From NCBI RefSeq assembly GCF_028737215.1, contig NZ_JAQZAM010000016.1:60210-124209 (forward strand): 64,000 nt of DNA. The letters run 5' to 3'. The notes under the pieces are model-generated. The model was not told where the DNA came from. It worked only from the letters and a program-made list of their open reading frames with translations, and did no database searches. The position numbers and the translations under genes were made by a program. This DNA is from Actinomycetospora chibensis. GTDB taxonomy: Bacteria; Actinomycetota; Actinomycetes; Mycobacteriales; Pseudonocardiaceae. Below are positions 16,921 through 24,666 of the stretch, piece by piece (within the stretch, counting starts at the first letter, position 1; each line of letters opens with the position of its first letter).

Positions 16921-17799
16921 GTGGCGACCACTCCCAAGTTCGGCTGGCTCTCCCCGGTGATCGGGAACAGGTGGAGCGACCACCGACCCATCGCTGCGGA
17001 CCAGGACACCGCGATCCTCCCGACAGCGCTGCCGCACTTCGACTCGCTGTGGATCGCCGACCACTTCTGGGGCTTCGACCAGAAGTCCGACCCGTTCCTC
17101 GAGGCGTGGACGACGCTGACGTGGCTCGCGGCGCGCCACGAGAACGTCGAGCTCTGCCACCACGTGCTCGGCGTCGGCTACCGCCACCCGCCGCTGCTGG
17201 CGAAGATGGCGGCGACCCTGCAGTACCTCAGCGGCGGGCGCTTCGTGCTGGGCATCGGCGCCGGCTGGCGCGAGCCCGAGTACGAGGCCTACGGCTACGA
17301 CTTCCCCCGGCCCGCGGTGCGCTTCGCGCAGCTCGAGGAGGCGATCACGATCTGCCGCCGGATGTGGACCGAGATCGATCCGTCCTTCGAGGGCCGGCAC
17401 TACCGCATCGAGGGCGCCGCGGCCCCACCGCTGACGGATCCGCCGCCGCGCGTCTGCGTCGGCACCGCCGGCGAGCAGATCGGGCTGCCCCTGGCCGGGC
17501 GGCTCGCGGACATGTGGAACGGCCCGTTCAAGGGGGAGTCCGACGACTTCGTCCGCCGCTACGACATCGTGCGGCGCGCGGCGGAGGGCGCCGGCCGCGA
17601 CCCGGACGCGATCGAGGTGTCCGTGACGCTCGAGCGCACCCTGCCCGAGAGCGACGCGGAGTCCGAGCGGCTCGTCGAGGAGCTCGCGGCGAAGGTCGAG
17701 GCCGGCGTCGACCACTTCGTCATGGACTTCGGCAACCCGGCCTCGACCGAGCCCGTGCTGCGCTTCGCCGAGCAGGTGGTCGCGCCGCTGCGGGGGTGA
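16921..17799 (+). CDS. LLM class F420-type oxidoreductase
   Basis: A 292-residue luciferase-like protein: 'FDSLWIADHFWGFDQKSDPFLEAWTTLTWLAARHENVELCHHVLGVGYRHP' opens the barrel, 'LSGGRFVLGIGAGWREPEYEAYGYDFP' is near residues 101-127, and 'GTAGEQIGLPLAGRLADMWNG' near 180. The G-I-G-A-G-W turn is typical of F420-dependent members. GTG at 16921 is the only start that keeps the N-terminal strand; no strong ribosome site is seen, so the message may be leaderless. It is transcribed divergently from the FAD-oxidoreductase operon across operator A. Confidence 0.86.
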   Translation: MATTPKFGWLSPVIGNRWSDHRPIAADQDTAILPTALPHFDSLWIADHFWGFDQKSDPFLEAWTTLTWLAARHENVELCHHVLGVGYRHPPLLAKMAATLQYLSGGRFVLGIGAGWREPEYEAYGYDFPRPAVRFAQLEEAITICRRMWTEIDPSFEGRHYRIEGAAAPPLTDPPPRVCVGTAGEQIGLPLAGRLADMWNGPFKGESDDFVRRYDIVRRAAEGAGRDPDAIEVSVTLERTLPESDAESERLVEELAAKVEAGVDHFVMDFGNPASTEPVLRFAEQVVAPLRG

Positions 17800-17817
17800 T
17801 CGCGGCCCCCTTCCCGT

Positions 17818-17877
17818 GATCACGAGCACCTCATCGCCGCTCGTTGAGCCCGCGAGGTCGATGACGCGCCCGTGATC
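17818..17877 (-). repeat. 60-bp palindromic repeat, copy 1 (inverted)
   Basis: On the minus strand this reads GATCACGGGCGCG, about 30 variable bases, then ATGAGGTGCTCGTGATC. Its ends can pair as a stem of ten bases with one mismatch. It lies between the LLM and nuclease genes and is the mirror image of copy 2 at 18822-18881, which has the same 60-bp length. Confidence 0.75.
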
Positions 17878-17941
17878 TTCGCTCGAGAGATGCAGGCCGT
17901 GCACAGGGAACCGCTGGGTCGTCGCAGCCCTCCAACCCGGT

Positions 17942-18823
17942 ATGGACCTCTCGACACCCTTCCGCGGCAGCGCGGCCGTCCGCGCCGGGGCGACCACCCG
18001 GCGGCGGCTCGACGGACCCACCTTCGACCGCCTGGGCTACGACACGTACGTCGCCGCCGCCACCGTGCTCGACCTCCGGGGACGTGCGACGGCGGCGGCG
18101 CTCGCCGTGCCCGGCTCCGTCGTCGGCGGTCACGCGGCCGCCGACATCCTCGGGGCGGACTGCGCACCGCGGAACGCGATCGTCGAGCTCGTCGTCGGAC
18201 GTCGCCGTGTGCGTCCCCGCGCCGGCGTGCGCCTCCGGCAGGACGTCCTCACCGACGAGGAGGTCACGCCGTACGAGGGCGTCACGGTGACCTCGCCGCT
18301 ACGCACCATGTTCGACCTGGCGTGCACGCTCGACCACGACGAGGCCGTCGTCGCCGTCGATGCGCTCGCGCACCGGTACCGGCTCGATCCCGGGCTGCTG
18401 CTCGCCTACCCGGCCGCCCGGGAGAACCCGCGCGGCGGCCGGAGGTTCGCCGCCGTCGTGGCGGACGCCGACGCCCGGGCCGAGTCACGGCCGGAGACCC
18501 TCGCCCGGCTCCTCATGCGCCGCGCCGGGCTGACCCCGACTCCGCAGCTCCCCGTCTACGACGCGTGGGGCGTCTTCGTCGGTCGCCTGGACTTCGCGTG
18601 GGAGGACTGCAAGCTCGGCGGCGAGTACCAGGGCGACCACCACCGCACCGATCGCGATCAGTGGCTCCGCGACGCGTCCCGCACCGCCGACTTCGCGTCC
18701 TGTGGCTGGTCGATCCTCCCGATCACCTCGGACGACGTCTTCCGCCGGCCCGCCGAGTTCGTCCGACGGACCCGGGCCGCCGTCGACGCTCGTCGCCGCG
18801 AGCTGGCGGCACGCTCACGCTGA
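17942..18823 (+). CDS. Vsr/DUF559-type endonuclease-domain protein with AbiEi-like N terminus
   Basis: A 293-residue protein. The first part resembles the AbiEi/transcriptional-regulator-like N terminus of this actinobacterial family ('GSVVGGHAAADILGADCAP', 'GVTVTSPLRTMFDLACTLDHDEAVVAVDALA'). The C-terminal 110 residues form a PD-(D/E)xK nuclease fold: E in 'AESRPETLARLLMRRAG' near 183, D in 'VGRLDFAWEDCKLG' near 217 and E in 'GGEYQGDHHRTDRDQWLRDA' near 228. The metal-binding residues are present. It stands alone, with no toxin partner, bracketed by 60-bp repeats in opposite orientation; its stop codon lies inside copy 2. Confidence 0.8.
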   Translation: MDLSTPFRGSAAVRAGATTRRRLDGPTFDRLGYDTYVAAATVLDLRGRATAAALAVPGSVVGGHAAADILGADCAPRNAIVELVVGRRRVRPRAGVRLRQDVLTDEEVTPYEGVTVTSPLRTMFDLACTLDHDEAVVAVDALAHRYRLDPGLLLAYPAARENPRGGRRFAAVVADADARAESRPETLARLLMRRAGLTPTPQLPVYDAWGVFVGRLDFAWEDCKLGGEYQGDHHRTDRDQWLRDASRTADFASCGWSILPITSDDVFRRPAEFVRRTRAAVDARRRELAARSR

Positions 18824-18881
18824 TCACGGGCGCGCTGTGCACCCTCGACCGCCGACCTGCGTGCATGAGGTGCCCGTGATC
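18822..18881 (+). repeat. 60-bp palindromic repeat, copy 2
   Basis: Reads GATCACGGGCGCG at the left end and ATGAGGTGCCCGTGATC at the right end, the outer ten bases pairing perfectly. It begins within the stop codon of the nuclease gene. The central 30 bases differ from copies 1 and 3. Confidence 0.75.
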
Positions 18882-18931
18882 TCGGCTGCCGCGGAGCACC
18901 CTCGACCGCCCTCCGGCCGCCCCGATCGCTC

Positions 18932-18959
18932 TTGACCCGGAGGGGTGTGATGCTAGTCT
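18932..18959 (+). promoter_or_regulatory. probable sigma-A type promoter of the P450 operon
   Basis: TTGACC at 18932-18937 and TAGTCT at 18954-18959 are separated by 16 bases. The predicted start of transcription, near 18966, falls at the edge of operator B, so binding there would block initiation. The message would have a leader of about 58 bases before the P450 start at 19024. Confidence 0.55.
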
Positions 18960-18967
18960 CTCGACGC

Positions 18968-18989
18968 GTACCAAACGATCGGTAGATAG
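18968..18989. promoter_or_regulatory. TetR-type operator, site B (P450 operon)
   Basis: Left half GTACCAAACG matches 9 of 10 consensus bases, the centre is AT, and the right half CGGTAGATAG matches 7 of 10. It sits just downstream of the promoter of the seven-gene operon 19024-26210, a repressing position. Confidence 0.65.
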
Positions 18990-19023
18990 CGCGACATCGA
19001 CGTCTGCGCAGGTCGGGGGACCT

Positions 19024-20262
19024 ATGACGGCTCGACTCGAACAGCTCGAACCGCCGGACATCCTCTCGGCGGAGTTCGCCCGGGACCCGTACGCGGCGTA
19101 CCGGCTCCTGCGCGACGAGTTCCCGCTCGTGTGGCACGACGCGATGCAGACGTACGTGATCAGCCGCTACGACGACGTGCAGCGGGCGTTCAAGGAGCCC
19201 GTGTTCACGAGCGAGAACTACGCCTGGCAGCTCGAGCCGGTGCACGGGCGCACGATCCTGCAGATGGAGGGCCGTGAGCACTCCATGCACCGCGCGCTGG
19301 TGGCGCCGGCGTTCCGCGGGAAGGCGCTGCAGGAGCAGTTCGGGCCGACGATCCGCCGCAACTCGCGCGAGCTCGTGGACGCGTTCCGCGCCGACGGGCA
19401 GGTCGACCTCGTCGACGCCTTCGCGACCCGGTTCCCGATCAACGTCATCGTCGACATGCTCGGGCTCCCGCGCTCCGACCACGCCCGCTTCCACGCCTGG
19501 TACACGTCGATCATGGGGTTCCTCGGGAACCTCGCCGGCGACGAGGCCGTGGCCGCGGAGGGCCTGCGGACGAAGGACGAGTTCGAGCAGTACATGATCC
19601 CGGCGATCCGGGAGCGGCGGGCGAACCCGGGCGACGACCTGCTCTCCACGCTCTGCGCGGCCGAGATCGACGGCGAGTCGATGTCCGACGAGGAGATCAA
19701 GGCGTTCTGCAGCCTGCTGCTGACCGCGGGCGGCGAGACCACCGACAAGGCCGTCACGAGCCTGATGGCCAACCTCGTCGCCCACCCCGCGCAGCTCGAG
19801 GCGGTGCGCCACGACCGCTCCCTGATCCCCGCCGCCTTCGCCGAGACGCTGCGCTGGTCGCCGCCGGTGCACATGATCATGCGGCAGCCGTCGGAGGACG
19901 TGGAGCTCTCGGGCGGGATCGTCGAGGCGGGCCGGACGGTCACCTGCCTCATGGGCGCGGCCAACCGCGACGACCGCCGCTTCGACCGGCCCGAGGTGTT
20001 CGACGTCCTGCGCGCGGATCTCGACGGGTCGCGCGCGTTCTCCGCCGCGGCCGACCACCTCGCCTTCTGCCTCGGCCGGCACTTCTGCGTCGGGGCCCTG
20101 CTGTCGCTCTTCGAGATCGAGGTCGGGGTCAACGACCTCCTCGACGCGATGACCGACATCCGCTTCGCCGACGGCGCCCCGCCGCCCGAAGCCGGGGTGT
20201 TCACCCGTGCCCCGAGCAGCCTGCACCTCCAGTTCACGCCCGCAGCGGAGGAACGACCATGA
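19024..20262 (+). CDS. cytochrome P450
   Basis: A 412-residue soluble bacterial P450 that would hydroxylate a hydrophobic substrate using electrons from a ferredoxin system. The I-helix motif is 'LLTAGGETTDKAV' near residue 238, the K-helix E-x-x-R is 'ETLRWSPPVHMIMRQ' near 278, and the heme loop is 'FCLGRHFCVGALLSLFEIE' near 349 with the cysteine thiolate in 'HFCVG'. First gene of the operon under operator B. It shares ATGA with the NTF2-like gene behind it. No ferredoxin gene is adjacent. Confidence 0.93.
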   Translation: MTARLEQLEPPDILSAEFARDPYAAYRLLRDEFPLVWHDAMQTYVISRYDDVQRAFKEPVFTSENYAWQLEPVHGRTILQMEGREHSMHRALVAPAFRGKALQEQFGPTIRRNSRELVDAFRADGQVDLVDAFATRFPINVIVDMLGLPRSDHARFHAWYTSIMGFLGNLAGDEAVAAEGLRTKDEFEQYMIPAIRERRANPGDDLLSTLCAAEIDGESMSDEEIKAFCSLLLTAGGETTDKAVTSLMANLVAHPAQLEAVRHDRSLIPAAFAETLRWSPPVHMIMRQPSEDVELSGGIVEAGRTVTCLMGAANRDDRRFDRPEVFDVLRADLDGSRAFSAAADHLAFCLGRHFCVGALLSLFEIEVGVNDLLDAMTDIRFADGAPPPEAGVFTRAPSSLHLQFTPAAEERP

Positions 20263-20669
20263 CCGCACGCCCCCACATCGAGAACCTCCTCGGCAAGGCC
20301 TCCTGGGGCTACGACGAGGCCGACCCGGACCTCATCGCGTCCTGCTTCACCGAGGACGCCCGGATGAGCCTGCGCATCGGCCGCGACGGCGACCTGGTCG
20401 GCCCGTTCGAGGGCCGGGCGGCGATCCGCGCGCTGCACGCCGACTCGATGGCCGCGCAGACCGATCAGCGCCGGCACAACCTGTCGAACCTCTGGTTCGA
20501 GAAGGACACCGACGACGAGGCCATCGCGGTCACGAACCTGACGCTGCTCTCGATCGAGAACGGCGCGATCCGCGTGCTGTCCAGCGGCTGGTACCGCGAC
20601 CAGCTCGTCCACCGGGACGGTGCCTGGTTCATCGCCGACCGCTACGTCTACCTCGACCTCCCCTACTGA
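20259..20669 (+). CDS. NTF2/SnoaL-like protein
   Basis: A 136-residue protein of the SnoaL-like/NTF2 fold: 'ENLLGKASWGYDEADPDLIASCFTEDARMSL' then 'GPFEGRAAIRALHADSM' and final strands 'IRVLSSGWYRDQLVHRDGAWFIADRYVYLD'. It overlaps the P450 by four bases and lies two bases before the ligase gene, so it is translated with them. A dehydratase, isomerase or epoxide-hydrolase role is possible; aspartates at about 19 and 31 could be catalytic, which is a guess. Confidence 0.82.
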   Translation: MTARPHIENLLGKASWGYDEADPDLIASCFTEDARMSLRIGRDGDLVGPFEGRAAIRALHADSMAAQTDQRRHNLSNLWFEKDTDDEAIAVTNLTLLSIENGAIRVLSSGWYRDQLVHRDGAWFIADRYVYLDLPY

Positions 20670-20671
20670 CC

Positions 20672-22243
20672 ATGGTCAACATCGGCCGCATCCCCGAGAA
20701 GTGGGCGGCGCTGACCCCGCGCGGCGACGCCGTCGTCGACACCACCACCGAGCGCCGCACCACCTGGGCCGAGCTCGACGAGCGTGTCCGCCGCCTGGCC
20801 AACGGGCTGCGCGGACCCCGGCCCGACGGCCTGGCGCTGCAGCGCGGCGACCGCGTGGCCGTGCTCGCCAAGAACTCGACCGAGTTCCAGGAGATCTACT
20901 ACGCGGTCGGGCGCGCGGGGCTCGTCGTCCAGCCGCTGAACTGGCGTCTCGGGGTGGGCGAGCTCTCCCGCATCGTCGCCGACGGGGCGCCCCGCGCGAT
21001 CGTCGTCGCGGGGGAGTGGGCCGACGTCGGGCGCGAGCTCGCGACCCACGTGGACGTCGAGCACTGGCTGTCGTACGGGCCGGGCGGCGACGGGTCGTAC
21101 GAGAACCTGCTGGCCGCGTCGTCGGACGACGAGCCGACCGACTCGGCGGGCGTCGGTGACGACGACCCGTTCTTCATCCTCTACACCGGCGGCACCACCG
21201 GGGCCTCGAAGGGCGCCCTGCACACCCACCGCAGCGCGTCGTTCGGGATGCTCAACCAGACCGTCGCCGAGCGCATCGTCCCGACAGACGTCTACATGCT
21301 GACCGGGCAGATGTACCACATCCCCGTGGTGCTCTCGATGAACTACATGCGCCACGGCTGCCCGCTGGTGCTCATGAACTTCGAGGCGAAACGGTCGCTG
21401 GAGATCATCGAGGCGGAGCGCGTCTCGGCGTTCCTCGGCATCACCACGATGCTCAACTGGATGATGGCCGTGCCCGGCTTCTCGGGCTACGACATCGCGA
21501 GCCTGCGCAACATCCAGTACGGCGGCGGGCCGATGCCGTCGGCGGTGGTCAAGAACGCGCTGCAGGCCTTCCCGTGCACGCTGATCCAGGGCTACGGGCA
21601 GACCGAGGGCACGACGATGTGCTTCCTCTCCCAGGAGGACCACCACGCCGCGGTCAACGGGGTCCATCCCGAGCGGCTGCAGTCGTGCGGGCGCGAGGGC
21701 TTCGTGACGTCGGTGCGGGTCGTCGACGTGGACGGCCGCCCGGTGCCGACGGACGGGGCCACGGTCGGTCAGATCGTCGTGCGCTCCGAGGCCAACATGG
21801 CGGGCTACTGGAACCGCCCCGACCTCACCGCCGACACCCTGCGCGACGGCTGGATGTGGACCGGCGACCTCGCCACCTGGGATCTTGACCGCTACGTGTT
21901 CATCGTCGACCGCGCCAAGGACATGATCATCTCGGGCGGCGAGAACATCTACTCGGTGCAGGTCGAGGAGGCCGTCAACCACCACCCCGCGGTCCTGGAG
22001 TGCGCGGTCATCGGCGTCCCGGACGAGGAGTGGGGCGAGAGCGTCAAGGCGTTCGTCGTGCTCAAGCCGGGCACGAGCGCGACGGAGTCCGACATCGTCG
22101 AGACCGCCCGGGCGCACCTCGCGTCGTACCAGAAGCCGCGCTCGGTGGAGTTCGTCCCCGAGCTGCCCAAGGCGCCCACCGGCAAGATCCTCAAGCGCGA
22201 CCTGCGTGCCCCGTACTGGGGCGAGCGCGGGCGCTCGGTCTGA
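20672..22243 (+). CDS. AMP-dependent acyl-CoA synthetase (fatty/cyclic acid type)
   Basis: A 523-residue adenylate-forming ligase. 'FILYTGGTTGASKGALHTHRS' near residue 168 has glycine in place of the usual serine (Y-T-G-G-T-T-G), as in FadD-type enzymes of steroid clusters. 'GYGQTEGTTM' is near 307, 'GWMWTGDLATWDLDRYVFIVDRAKDMIISGGENIYS' near 393-428 and the catalytic lysine in 'KAPTGKILKRDLR' near 508. The ATG is two bases after the NTF2-like stop. Probably activates a carboxylated product of the P450 or later oxidation steps (inference). Confidence 0.91.
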   Translation: MVNIGRIPEKWAALTPRGDAVVDTTTERRTTWAELDERVRRLANGLRGPRPDGLALQRGDRVAVLAKNSTEFQEIYYAVGRAGLVVQPLNWRLGVGELSRIVADGAPRAIVVAGEWADVGRELATHVDVEHWLSYGPGGDGSYENLLAASSDDEPTDSAGVGDDDPFFILYTGGTTGASKGALHTHRSASFGMLNQTVAERIVPTDVYMLTGQMYHIPVVLSMNYMRHGCPLVLMNFEAKRSLEIIEAERVSAFLGITTMLNWMMAVPGFSGYDIASLRNIQYGGGPMPSAVVKNALQAFPCTLIQGYGQTEGTTMCFLSQEDHHAAVNGVHPERLQSCGREGFVTSVRVVDVDGRPVPTDGATVGQIVVRSEANMAGYWNRPDLTADTLRDGWMWTGDLATWDLDRYVFIVDRAKDMIISGGENIYSVQVEEAVNHHPAVLECAVIGVPDEEWGESVKAFVVLKPGTSATESDIVETARAHLASYQKPRSVEFVPELPKAPTGKILKRDLRAPYWGERGRSV

Positions 22244-22257
22244 CACAGGAGCACCAC

Positions 22258-23097
22258 ATGACCGGACGCATGGAGGGCAAGGTCGTCCTCGTCACCGGGG
22301 CCGCGCGCGGGCAGGGTCGCGCGCACGCGGTCCGGCTCGCGCAGGAGGGCGCCGACATCATCGCCGTCGACCTCTGCGCGGGGATCGACACCGTCGTCGG
22401 CAAGTACCCGCCGGCGACGCGCGAGGACCTCGACCAGACCGTCGTCGAGGTCGAGAAGCTCGACCGGCGGGTGGTCGCCCGGGTGGCCGACGTCCGCGAC
22501 CAGGCGGCGCTGGACGAGGCGGTCGCCGCGGGCGTCGCGGAGCTCGGCAGGCTCGACGGCGTCGTCGCCAACGCGGGTATCGCGAGCTACGGGCGCGCGT
22601 GGGAGCTCGACGAGGCGACGTGGCAGGACATGATCGACGTCAACCTCACCGGCGTCTGGCACACCGCCAAGGCCGCGATCCCGCAGCTCATCGAGGGTGA
22701 CCGCGGCGGAGCGATGGTGTTCACCAGCTCGATCGGCGGCTTCAAGGGCATCCAGCAGGTGGGCCACTACGTCTCGGCCAAGCACGGGATCGTCGGCCTG
22801 ATGCGCAACCTCGCCAACGAGCTCGCGCCCTACCGCGTCCGCGTCAACACGGTGCACCCGACGAACGTCGACACGCACATGATCCAGAACCCGGGGACCT
22901 GGGGGATGTTCGCGCCGGGCGACCCGGAGCCGACGCAGGACAAGGCGATCGCCGGATTCACCTCGTTGAACGCCCTCGAGATCCCGTGGATCGACTCGGT
23001 CGACGTCGCGAACGCCGTGCTCTTCCTGCTGTCCGACGAGGCCCGCTACATCACCGGCGCGACGCTGCCCGTCGACGCCGGCGCGGCGATCAAGTGA
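22258..23097 (+). CDS. mycofactocin-coupled SDR family oxidoreductase
   Basis: A 279-residue SDR. 'GKVVLVTGAARGQGRAHAVRLAQEGADIIAVDLCAGID' at residues 7-44 is the hallmark of the SDR group whose NAD stays bound and is reoxidised by mycofactocin. 'VANAGIASYG' is near 102, the serine in 'FTSSIGGFKG' near 158 and the catalytic 'YVSAKHG' near 173. The insert 'TNVDTHMIQNPGTWGMFAPGD' also fits that group. ATG follows ACAGGAGCACCAC. The likely step is oxidation of a secondary alcohol to a ketone, ahead of the BVMO. Confidence 0.88.
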   Translation: MTGRMEGKVVLVTGAARGQGRAHAVRLAQEGADIIAVDLCAGIDTVVGKYPPATREDLDQTVVEVEKLDRRVVARVADVRDQAALDEAVAAGVAELGRLDGVVANAGIASYGRAWELDEATWQDMIDVNLTGVWHTAKAAIPQLIEGDRGGAMVFTSSIGGFKGIQQVGHYVSAKHGIVGLMRNLANELAPYRVRVNTVHPTNVDTHMIQNPGTWGMFAPGDPEPTQDKAIAGFTSLNALEIPWIDSVDVANAVLFLLSDEARYITGATLPVDAGAAIK

Positions 23098-23110
23098 TGG
23101 GGAGGCGATC

Positions 23111-24229
23111 GTGAAGACACGGGGAGCCCTGCTCTGGGAGCCCGGCACCCGGTCGGGCTGGAGCGTCGAGGACATCGAGCTCGACCCGCCGAAGGCCCAC
23201 GAGGCGCTGATCAAGCTGGCGGCGTCGGGCGTCTGCCACTCCGACGACCACCTCGACACCGGCGACATCCCGCTGCCGTGGTCGCCGGTGCTCGGCGGGC
23301 ACGAGGGCGCCGGGATCGTCGAGGAGATCGGCCCGGGCGTCACGGCGGTGAAGCCCGGCGATCACGTCGTCCTGTCGTTCCTGCCCTCGTGCGGCCGCTG
23401 CCGCATGTGCGTCCAGGGGAAGTCGAACATGTGCGAGCTCGGCGCGGGCGTGCTCGCCGGCGTGGCGCCCGACGGCACGCACCGGGTCCACGCGCAGGGG
23501 CAGGGCGTGGGGTGCATGTCCTACCTCGGGACGTTCGCGCCCTACGTCGTCGCCCCGCTCGACGCGGTGATCCCGATCCCCGAGGAGATGCCGCTGGACA
23601 AGGCCGCGCTCATCGGGTGCGGGGTGCCGACGGGCTGGGGCTCGTCTGTGTACGCCGCCGAGATCGAGCTCGGTGACACCGTCGTGGTGGTCGGCACCGG
23701 CGGCGTCGGGATGAACGCGCTGCAGGGCGCGCGCCACAAGGGCGCGCGCCACGTCGTCGCCGTCGACCCCGCGCCGTTCAAGCGGGAGAAGGCCGTCGAG
23801 TTCGGCGCCACCCACGTGGCGAAGGACTACGAGGAGGCCGGGCAGATCGTCGAGGGTCTGACCAACGGTCAGGGCGCCGACCGCGTGATCATCACCGTCG
23901 GCGTGGTCACCGGCGACCTCATGAACCCCGCGCAGGAGATGACGCGGCGCGGCGGCACGATGGTGCTCACCGGCGCCGCCCCCGTGCTGCAGCGCGACGT
24001 GCCGTTCGACCTGTTCACGTTCGCGATGTCCGGCAAGCGGCTGCAGGGCTCCCTCTACGGCACGACCACGAGCCGCACCGACGTGCCGCTGCTCGCCGAC
24101 CTCTATCTGCGCGGCGAGCTGAAGCTCGACGAGCTGATCACCCGCACCTACACGCTCGACGACATCAACCAGGCGTTCCGCGACATGCACGACGGCAAGA
24201 ACGTGCGCGGCGTGATCATCTACGACTGA
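23111..24229 (+). CDS. NDMA-dependent (mycofactocin-type) zinc alcohol dehydrogenase
   Basis: A 372-residue medium-chain dehydrogenase of the Rxyl_3153-like group. The catalytic zinc ligands are C in 'GVCHSDDHLD' (near 40), H and E in 'GGHEGAGIVEEIGPGV' (near 62) and C in 'IGCGVPTGWGS'. The structural zinc cysteines are in 'PSCGRCRMCVQGKSNMCELG' near 93-111, and 'VVVVGTGGVGMNALQGAR' binds NAD. Relatives hold NADH tightly and pass electrons to mycofactocin (NDMA in vitro). GTG follows GGAGGCGATC. No mft biosynthesis gene is in the window. Confidence 0.9.
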   Translation: MKTRGALLWEPGTRSGWSVEDIELDPPKAHEALIKLAASGVCHSDDHLDTGDIPLPWSPVLGGHEGAGIVEEIGPGVTAVKPGDHVVLSFLPSCGRCRMCVQGKSNMCELGAGVLAGVAPDGTHRVHAQGQGVGCMSYLGTFAPYVVAPLDAVIPIPEEMPLDKAALIGCGVPTGWGSSVYAAEIELGDTVVVVGTGGVGMNALQGARHKGARHVVAVDPAPFKREKAVEFGATHVAKDYEEAGQIVEGLTNGQGADRVIITVGVVTGDLMNPAQEMTRRGGTMVLTGAAPVLQRDVPFDLFTFAMSGKRLQGSLYGTTTSRTDVPLLADLYLRGELKLDELITRTYTLDDINQAFRDMHDGKNVRGVIIYD

Positions 24230-24240
24230 CGGGGGCACCG

Positions 24241-24666
24241 ATGCCGAACGCCGACGACCGCGCGGAGATCGTCCAGGCGACGTATCTCTACGCCCGCGGG
24301 CTGGACCGCTTCGACCCCAAGGAGGCGCTGTCGGCCTACACCGACGACGCGGTGTGGGACGCGACGGGCGTGGGGCTGGAGCGCTACGAGGGCCGTGACG
24401 AGGTCCTCGCGTTCTTCGAGCGCGACGCGGGCTCGATGTCCGAACAGTTCCACGTCATGACCAACCACGTCGTCGAGTTCGACGACGACGACCACGCGCA
24501 CGGCACCAACTACGTGCTGGCCGAGGGGCGCACGACGGGCGGGGCGTCGATCAGGGCGGCCGCGCTCAACGTCGACACCTACCGGCGTACGGCGGAGGGC
24601 TGGAAGATCGCCAGCCGCGTGATCTCGCCGTTGACGGCCCCGCAGATGGAGGGGTTCGAGGCGTGA
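24241..24666 (+). CDS. NTF2/SnoaL-like protein
   Basis: A 141-residue SnoaL_4-like protein: 'RAEIVQATYLYARGLDRFDPKEALSAYTDDAVWDATGVGLERYEGRDEVLAFFERD' (first half) and 'HVMTNHVVEFDDDDHAHGTNYVLAEGRT' (second half). Y/D pairs near residues 16-32 and H near 80 line the cone in this fold. It starts 12 bases after the alcohol dehydrogenase and its stop shares GTGA with the next ligase. One of four such proteins in the island. Confidence 0.83.
   Translation: MPNADDRAEIVQATYLYARGLDRFDPKEALSAYTDDAVWDATGVGLERYEGRDEVLAFFERDAGSMSEQFHVMTNHVVEFDDDDHAHGTNYVLAEGRTTGGASIRAAALNVDTYRRTAEGWKIASRVISPLTAPQMEGFEA

Noticed and set aside
17942..18823. Type IV toxin-antitoxin system (AbiE) because of the AbiEi-like N terminus
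   Set aside because: No AbiEii nucleotidyltransferase is adjacent, and the C-terminal domain is a Vsr/DUF559-type nuclease.
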